Assembly (NCBI GenBank): GCA_015488785.1
Contig: WFNC01000600.1
Location: 1 to 10,127 of the forward strand
Direction of reading: 5' to 3'
Length of the DNA: 10,127 nucleotides
Origin: Flavobacteriales bacterium
GTDB lineage: Bacteria; Bacteroidota; Bacteroidia; Flavobacteriales_D; Parvicellaceae
Positions 5,901 through 10,127 of this stretch are shown here, in pieces (within the stretch, counting starts at the first letter, position 1; every line of letters starts with the position of its first letter). The notes beneath the pieces are model-generated. The model was not told the origin of the DNA and made no database searches. It saw only the letters and a list, made by a program, of their open reading frames with translations. Made by a program: the position numbers and the translations under genes.

Positions 5901-6923
5901 TTACCACTCAACGATAATTTTCCCTTTTGATTTCCGACTTTCTAATAACGCATGAGCTTCGCCTATTTGATCAGCTTTAAAAACACCTCCAACGTGAGGG
6001 TTTAGTAAACCGTTTTCTGTCATTTTTACAACTTCATCTAAACAACGTTTTATTACCGCTGGTTTTTCATCGGAAATATGTAACATATTTACTCCTATTA
6101 TTGCTTGAGAATGCATCAACATTTGAATCGGCGAAAAAATTCCAAATTTCCATGCTAATTTTAGTGTTTTAAATTTCCCTTTCCCTTGTCCTGATCGTTC
6201 AGCGGCTCCAAATAACAATATTCTACCTCCTTTTTGAAGTAAACTCATGTCTTTTTTAAATGTTGAACCTCCTACAGAATTAAAAGCTACGTCTAGTTTA
6301 TTACCGTTCAATTGCTTTTTTATAACATCTATATAATTTTCTTCCACATGATTGATTGGATAATCAACCCCGTTTTGTTTCAGATAATCCATCTTTTGGT
6401 TACTACTTGTAAGACCAAATATAGTACAACCTTTGAGTTTTAGTAATTGAGTTAGTGCTGTTCCAACTCCTCCTGCAGCTGCATGCATGAGCACATTATC
6501 TCCTTCAAAAACAGAAACACATTCATAGGCCATAAAATAAGCCGTACTGTATTGAGTTGCCAATGCTAACGCTTCTCCGTTGCTCATTTTAGCTGAAATA
6601 ATAGAAACTCCTGCCGTTTTTGTTTTAGCAAACTGTGCGTAACCTCCAAAACGAGTCATCGAAACGACGCGTTTACCGATTAAATGATTATTTTCTTTAT
6701 TCCCTACTTTTTCTACCGTTCCTACTACATCATATCCTAAAATACTAGGCAACTCTGGTGCTTCTTTGTAAAGTCCTTGACGTGCCATTACATCAGCAAA
6801 ATTTAATCCGAAGGCATCTACTTTTATCAATAATTCATCTGCTGTAATTGTAGGTTTTTCTACTTCTCTAATTTCAAATGCATTGGATGCATTGCTGTGG
6901 TTAACCAATACTGCTGCTTTCAT
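5901..6923 (-). CDS. Zinc-independent medium-chain dehydrogenase/reductase (quinone oxidoreductase / VAT-1-like)
   Basis: The 340-residue product is a full-length MDR-superfamily oxidoreductase. The N-terminal GroES-like catalytic domain (about 1-125) begins MKAAVLVNH and contains GLNFADVMARQGLY (39-52) and LGYDVVGTVEKVG (62-74), which fit the VAT-1/quinone oxidoreductase branch. The Rossmann domain has the NADPH-binding motif AAAGGVG (148-154), with NSVGGSTFKKDMSLLQKGGR (215-234) at the usual place. The C-terminus returns to the catalytic fold and ends KGKIIVEW. The cysteine-histidine ligands of zinc-dependent alcohol dehydrogenases are absent, so this is a zinc-free enzyme expected to reduce quinones or enones with NADPH in the cytosol. 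The exact substrate cannot be read from sequence. It lies downstream of the Smr gene on the same strand with 85 bp between them and no obvious promoter box, so readthrough from the Smr gene is likely. Confidence 0.9.
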   Translation of the reverse strand: MKAAVLVNHSNASNAFEIREVEKPTITADELLIKVDAFGLNFADVMARQGLYKEAPELPSILGYDVVGTVEKVGNKENNHLIGKRVVSMTRFGGYAQFAKTKTAGVSIISAKMSNGEALALATQYSTAYFMAYECVSVFEGDNVLMHAAAGGVGTALTQLLKLKGCTIFGLTSSNQKMDYLKQNGVDYPINHVEENYIDVIKKQLNGNKLDVAFNSVGGSTFKKDMSLLQKGGRILLFGAAERSGQGKGKFKTLKLAWKFGIFSPIQMLMHSQAIIGVNMLHISDEKPAVIKRCLDEVVKMTENGLLNPHVGGVFKADQIGEAHALLESRKSKGKIIVEW

Positions 6924-6950
6924 ATTTTTTTTAGTTGAAAGATTATTTTT

Positions 6951-7043
6951 CTAATCTGGATCTGTAAACCACTTACTTTTAGATAATTGATTTCTTTTGT
7001 AAGAATGTCTATCGCGTGTAAATGAGTATTTCTGTTGCTCCAT
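6951..7043 (-). CDS. Possible small protein of 30 residues overlapping the end of the Smr gene
   Basis: On the minus strand an ATG at 7041-7043, out of frame with the Smr gene, opens a 30-codon frame that ends with TAG at 6951-6953, 27 bp before the oxidoreductase ATG. The peptide begins MEQQKYSFTRDRHSYKR, is rich in Lys and Arg, and ends KSKWFTDPD. The part beyond the Smr stop has a protein-like composition with Trp, Phe and Asp-Pro. Two earlier in-frame ATGs (at 7065-7067 and 7068-7070) would lengthen it to 39 residues. A frame of this size can occur by chance, so it is a candidate only. Confidence 0.3.
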   Translation of the reverse strand: MEQQKYSFTRDRHSYKRNQLSKSKWFTDPD

Positions 7044-7575
7044 ATCCGTATTTTCGATAAGACGCATCATGATGTTCCATTGAGGGGTAAAAATCGTATA
7101 GGTGATGTTTTATTTCTGCTTTTAAAACTCCTTCGCCAACACCGTGAATAACAATCAGTTTTCTTACTTTTTTTCGAATAGCAACATTTAACTCTCGTTT
7201 AAAATTAGCCATTTGGACAGCTAATATTTGAGCGTTCCCCATTCCTCTAGAAGTCTCAATAAGCTCTTCGATGTGTAAATCAACTTCTATTTCATCTTGA
7301 GTTTCTATACGATTTAAACCTTTTGTTTTTTGCTGAAAATCGTCTAATTGCTTTTGTTTACTTGCCGGTTTTATTTTTTCTTGAACCGATAAATTGTATT
7401 CAATTCCGTCAAGTTTATAATCTTTTGAAGCACTTTTTATTACTAAATTTTTAATCCAATGTTCTTCTTCAAAACCATCTTCATTTTCTATAGCTACTTT
7501 TTTATCCGTCAGAACACGAATAATTGTACCTCCTCCTACATCGTTTAAGAACGAAACTTTATCTCCTACTTCCAT
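7009..7575 (-). CDS. Smr-domain protein with N-terminal KOW/Tudor-like domain (short DUF2027 type)
   Basis: The 188-residue product opens with a small beta domain, VGDKVSFLNDVGGGTIIRVL (about 3-22) and VAIENEDGFEEEHW (27-40), typical of the KOW/Tudor-like start of Bacteroidota Smr proteins. A charged linker (about 45-92) follows. The C-terminal Smr domain (about 95-185) has VDLHIEEL (98-105), an IHGVGEG loop (143-149) and YGYGATEI near the end. Smr domains are found in MutS2 and in free-standing proteins and can be nucleases. The HGxGxG loop is present and the first motif reads DLH (99-101), matching the usual DxH. Related Bacteroidota proteins that I recall have a further middle domain and are longer, so this looks like a minimal form. 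It begins 3 bp after the stop of the repeat-protein gene, so the two are very likely cotranscribed. Confidence 0.85.
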   Translation of the reverse strand: MEVGDKVSFLNDVGGGTIIRVLTDKKVAIENEDGFEEEHWIKNLVIKSASKDYKLDGIEYNLSVQEKIKPASKQKQLDDFQQKTKGLNRIETQDEIEVDLHIEELIETSRGMGNAQILAVQMANFKRELNVAIRKKVRKLIVIHGVGEGVLKAEIKHHLYDFYPSMEHHDASYRKYGYGATEILIYTR

Positions 7576-7578
7576 TTA

Positions 7579-10127
7579 TTAATGTGTATCTGTATCCCAA
7601 ACTTGTGCAGAAATTACTCTACCATTTTTAAAATAATTAGTCGCCCATCGAGAAGCTACTTTTTTGTATTCAGTTCCTTTATTTCCAACTACTAAAATTC
7701 TAATCGTTGTTACTTCTATTACATTCCCGTCGTTGTCCTTTCGTTGGAAAGTCTTTTCAGTAATTCCTTCAGGAAACTGAGACGCTAAGTAGTTTTGGTT
7801 ATCATCGCTAAACTTAGTTACCTTTTGACTTTTTATCGCCTCTATATCATCCATTCCGTCGTCTAATTTATCAACAGCTTTTTCCGATTTCTGCAAATCT
7901 TTATTTGACTTAGCGTCTATATAGTTCGTTATATTTTCCGAGTTTTTAGCATTTACTTTCTTTATCTCTTCATTATATTCGTCTTGATCTTGAGCTCTAA
8001 GTTCTCCGGCATCATTTATTTTATCGGTCTTATTTACTGCCGTTTCCGTTTGTGTCAGCGCAATAGAGCTTTGCAATTCTTTATACTTTTCAATCTCGGG
8101 AGCATTTTCTTTTTGTGCTTCTACATCCTCAATTGCTTTAAGGGTTCGCTCTGTTTCAAAATTATCTTTGGCTTCATAGTTAGCGTAAGTTCCCTTTTTA
8201 GAGTCATCATATTCTCCAACATTTTTAAAATCTAAATCTTTTTGATATTTATCTAATTCATCTGCATTTCGTTCCCTCGGATTATCTGATTCTGCATAAA
8301 TATCTTGAAAACGATCAATCAATTTTTCTTTATTGTCATAATTTTCATACGTTTTACCTTCTGCTTTCTGTTCCTCTTCAAACATTGCATTTTCTCGATC
8401 TTTAATGTAAGCTGAAACTTCTGGTATATTTTCTTTTGCTACATCATTGCTCTTTATCTCAGCTAACGTTCGATCAGAAGTTAAATTTTCACTTGCTTCG
8501 TAAGTGTCGTAAGTAATATCTTTTGCTTCCAAAGAAGATTCAAATTGAGTATTTTCACGCTCATTTTTATAAGCTGCAACCTCTGGTACATTTTCCCTAC
8601 TTTTTATATCTCCTTCAATGTTTTTTAATGTTCTTTGAGAATTAAATTCAACATTCGCAGTATTTACATCATAGGTTAACTCTTTACTCATCTCTGATTT
8701 TTCTACCGCTTTATTACTATGATCATTTTTGTAAGCATCAACTTCTGGTATATTCTCCTTTGCGATGTCAGATAATTCTTGATTCTTTTTAGTTATATTA
8801 TCCTTTAAACCATCAAACTCTTCATTTAATTGGTCATTAACATCTTTTTGATTTTCTGATTCTTGATAAGAAGTATTCGATTCTAATTCTTTACGCTCAA
8901 TCATTAACGCTTGTCGTTTATCATCTTTATTTATTTTAGTTCCAAGCAAAGCATTATCAGCATCCGATTCGGACAAGTCAGAAACTTCTTCACCATAATC
9001 ACCAAAAACATATTTTGGAATTTCTCCTGGAGTTGTAGGGATTGGATCTGGTTGTACAACTTCTTGCACTATTTCAACTTTTTTATTCAATAAACTTTTA
9101 ATTTCTTCTATTCTACCTTTTGGATAAGCTTCCGATGGTTTTAGACTAAGCGCCGCTTCATAATTTTTTAACGAATTTTGATATTGTTCTCCATCAAATC
9201 CATCGTCAGCTTTGGTGATAAGTGCTTGATATTTTCGATTCAATTCTTCTTTACTTTCTAAGCTTGCTAAAATATCATCTATTTTAGAAATTTGAGCAGG
9301 AGGATATGAATCAGAAGGTTTCAATCCTTTCGCACGTTCAAAAAGTTTTTTAGATTTTAAATAATTTTCAGCTTCAAATAGTTCATCGGCTTTCGCAATT
9401 ATTTTACGGTACTGCTCTTCGGCTAAAGTATTGTCATTATCTAAAATCTCATTGATCTTATCAATCTCTTCTTGTGGACGTGTTTCGGTTGGAATAACAT
9501 CGTGAGCTGTGGTATAAGCTAATTTCGCTTCTTCATAAGATTTGCTATCTCGTAAACCATCGGCTTTTGTCATTAATCCATCGTACTTGTCTTGTAATGC
9601 TTTTTTGGCAGCAGCGTCGGCATTAGCATTCGCTAAATCGGCTAAAATTTTATTTATCTCCTCTATCTTTTTTGGTGGATATTCATCTGAAGGATTTAAG
9701 CCTTTAGCCCGTTCAAATAATGCTTTTGATTTATCATAAGTCTTAGCTTCAAATAATTCATTTGCTTTGTCTATTATTTTACGGTACTGTTCTTCGGCTA
9801 AAGTATTGTCATTATCTAAAATCTCATTAATCTTATCTATTTCTTCTTGTGGACGTGTTTCTGTTGGGATAACATCGTGTGCTGTGGTATAAGCTAATTT
9901 TGCTTCTTCATAAGATTTGCTATCTCGTAAACCATCGGCTTTTGTCATTAATCCATCGTACTTGTCTTGTAATGCTTTTTTAGCAACAGCGTCGGCGTTA
10001 GCGTTTTCTAAATCTTCTAAAATTTTATTTATCTCCTCTATCTTTTTTGGTGGATATTCATCTGAAGGATTTAAGCCTTTAGCTCTTTCAAATAAAGCTT
10101 TTGATTTATCATAAGTCTTAGCTTCAA
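7579..10127 (-). CDS. Large two-class repeat protein, C-terminal 848 residues (5' end off the right edge)
   Basis: The frame is open to the right edge with no stop, so the true start lies outside; the first internal ATG is at 9948, and residue numbers below count from it (789 residues, 59 more upstream). The edge to about residue 290 holds helical-hairpin units of about 60 residues with the pattern KADxLFxxKxYxxAKxxYxxAxxLxPxxxYPxxxIxEI, like TPR repeats. A Pro/Gly-rich joint follows (about 298-317). Residues 399 to about 670 hold a second family of 54-residue units marked by NxPEVxAY and TYxxY-x-A, highly charged and probably coiled-coil or extended helical. The last 70 residues form a compact domain (YLASQFPEGITEKTFQR ... 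YFKNG ... WDTDTH) of a type I associate with C-termini of Bacteroidota repeat proteins. No signal peptide can be judged. A scaffold or envelope structural role is plausible but unproven. The TAA stop is followed by a second in-frame TAA. Confidence 0.85.
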   Translation of the reverse strand, partial: EAKTYDKSKALFERAKGLNPSDEYPPKKIEEINKILEDLENANADAVAKKALQDKYDGLMTKADGLRDSKSYEEAKLAYTTAHDVIPTETRPQEEIDKINEILDNDNTLAEEQYRKIIDKANELFEAKTYDKSKALFERAKGLNPSDEYPPKKIEEINKILADLANANADAAAKKALQDKYDGLMTKADGLRDSKSYEEAKLAYTTAHDVIPTETRPQEEIDKINEILDNDNTLAEEQYRKIIAKADELFEAENYLKSKKLFERAKGLKPSDSYPPAQISKIDDILASLESKEELNRKYQALITKADDGFDGEQYQNSLKNYEAALSLKPSEAYPKGRIEEIKSLLNKKVEIVQEVVQPDPIPTTPGEIPKYVFGDYGEEVSDLSESDADNALLGTKINKDDKRQALMIERKELESNTSYQESENQKDVNDQLNEEFDGLKDNITKKNQELSDIAKENIPEVDAYKNDHSNKAVEKSEMSKELTYDVNTANVEFNSQRTLKNIEGDIKSRENVPEVAAYKNERENTQFESSLEAKDITYDTYEASENLTSDRTLAEIKSNDVAKENIPEVSAYIKDRENAMFEEEQKAEGKTYENYDNKEKLIDRFQDIYAESDNPRERNADELDKYQKDLDFKNVGEYDDSKKGTYANYEAKDNFETERTLKAIEDVEAQKENAPEIEKYKELQSSIALTQTETAVNKTDKINDAGELRAQDQDEYNEEIKKVNAKNSENITNYIDAKSNKDLQKSEKAVDKLDDGMDDIEAIKSQKVTKFSDDNQNYLASQFPEGITEKTFQRKDNDGNVIEVTTIRILVVGNKGTEYKKVASRWATNYFKNGRVISAQVWDTDTH
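7945..8754 (-). repeat. Array of 54-residue (162-bp) coding repeats
   Basis: The dipeptide TY recurs at residues 425, 479, 533 and 587, exactly 54 apart. The NxPEV-type mark recurs at 399, 453, 508, 561 (as NADEL) and 615, 53 to 55 apart. A further degenerate unit (ENITNY, about 671) follows. Units differ strongly in sequence while keeping phase, which points to an old duplication with structural constraint. Boundaries are approximate. Confidence 0.7.
9397..10127 (-). repeat. 375-bp direct tandem repeat (about two copies, continuing past the edge)
   Basis: The DNA repeats with a period of exactly 375 bases (125 codons, two TPR-like units). Comparing 9541-9751 with 9916-10126, I count 11 mismatches in 211 bases and no gap. 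Comparing 9406-9540 with 9781-9915, I count 8 mismatches in 135 bases, all silent. The second copy is cut by the window edge, so the total copy number is unknown. Confidence 0.9.

Noticed and set aside
9542..10114. Two nearly identical plus-strand frames of 65 codons, 375 bp apart
   Set aside because: They are antisense shadows of the tandem repeat in the large minus-strand gene; their similarity only reflects that repeat.
9397..10127. The regular repeats as a possible CRISPR array
   Set aside because: The repeats are long, directly adjacent, in frame and coding, with no spacer and repeat alternation.

Overview
The window is AT-rich DNA that looks like a chromosomal segment of a member of Bacteroidota, most likely Flavobacteriia or a close relative. 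The evidence is a Rho factor with a very long, disordered N-terminal insertion, several short MKK-type lipoproteins, a Bacteroidota-type Smr protein, TAnnTTTG promoter-like boxes and the near absence of Shine-Dalgarno sequences. I see no tRNA, rRNA, insertion sequence, prophage or CRISPR array. No stretch without a gene exceeds 300 bases; the longest is the 258-bp leader region between rho and the oxidoreductase gene.

Left part, mostly plus strand (1-3776). A membrane protein gene reads off the left edge on the minus strand (start at 161). Divergent from it lies rdgB (209-784), the XTP/dITP house-cleaning pyrophosphatase. Next come a secreted protein with a C-terminal von Willebrand A domain (905-2347), a 49-residue lipoprotein (2381-2530) set 3 bp before a SprT-like zinc metalloprotease (2534-3124), and two tandem paralogous lipoproteins of about 80 residues that share a five-cysteine pattern (3288-3530, 3537-3776). 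A perfect symmetric hairpin terminator (3792-3827) ends this block and also serves the convergent rho gene.

Right part, minus strand (3846-10127, read right to left). A large gene of which at least 848 codons are visible enters from the right edge. It carries TPR-like helical repeats, including a 125-residue super-repeat nearly identical in DNA, then a second family of 54-residue repeats, then a compact C-terminal domain. It ends 3 bp before a small KOW-like plus Smr protein gene. A possible 30-codon ORF overlaps the end of the Smr gene, followed by a zinc-independent MDR oxidoreductase gene of the VAT-1/quinone oxidoreductase type. After a 258-bp gap with two adjacent palindromes and a promoter-like box comes rho.

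Most genes are housekeeping or envelope functions and do not form one evident pathway. The least explained parts are the two-class repeat protein, the paired cysteine-patterned lipoproteins, the small lipoprotein coupled to the SprT-like protease, and the overlapping small ORF. I found no convincing evidence of a new defence system or mobile system.
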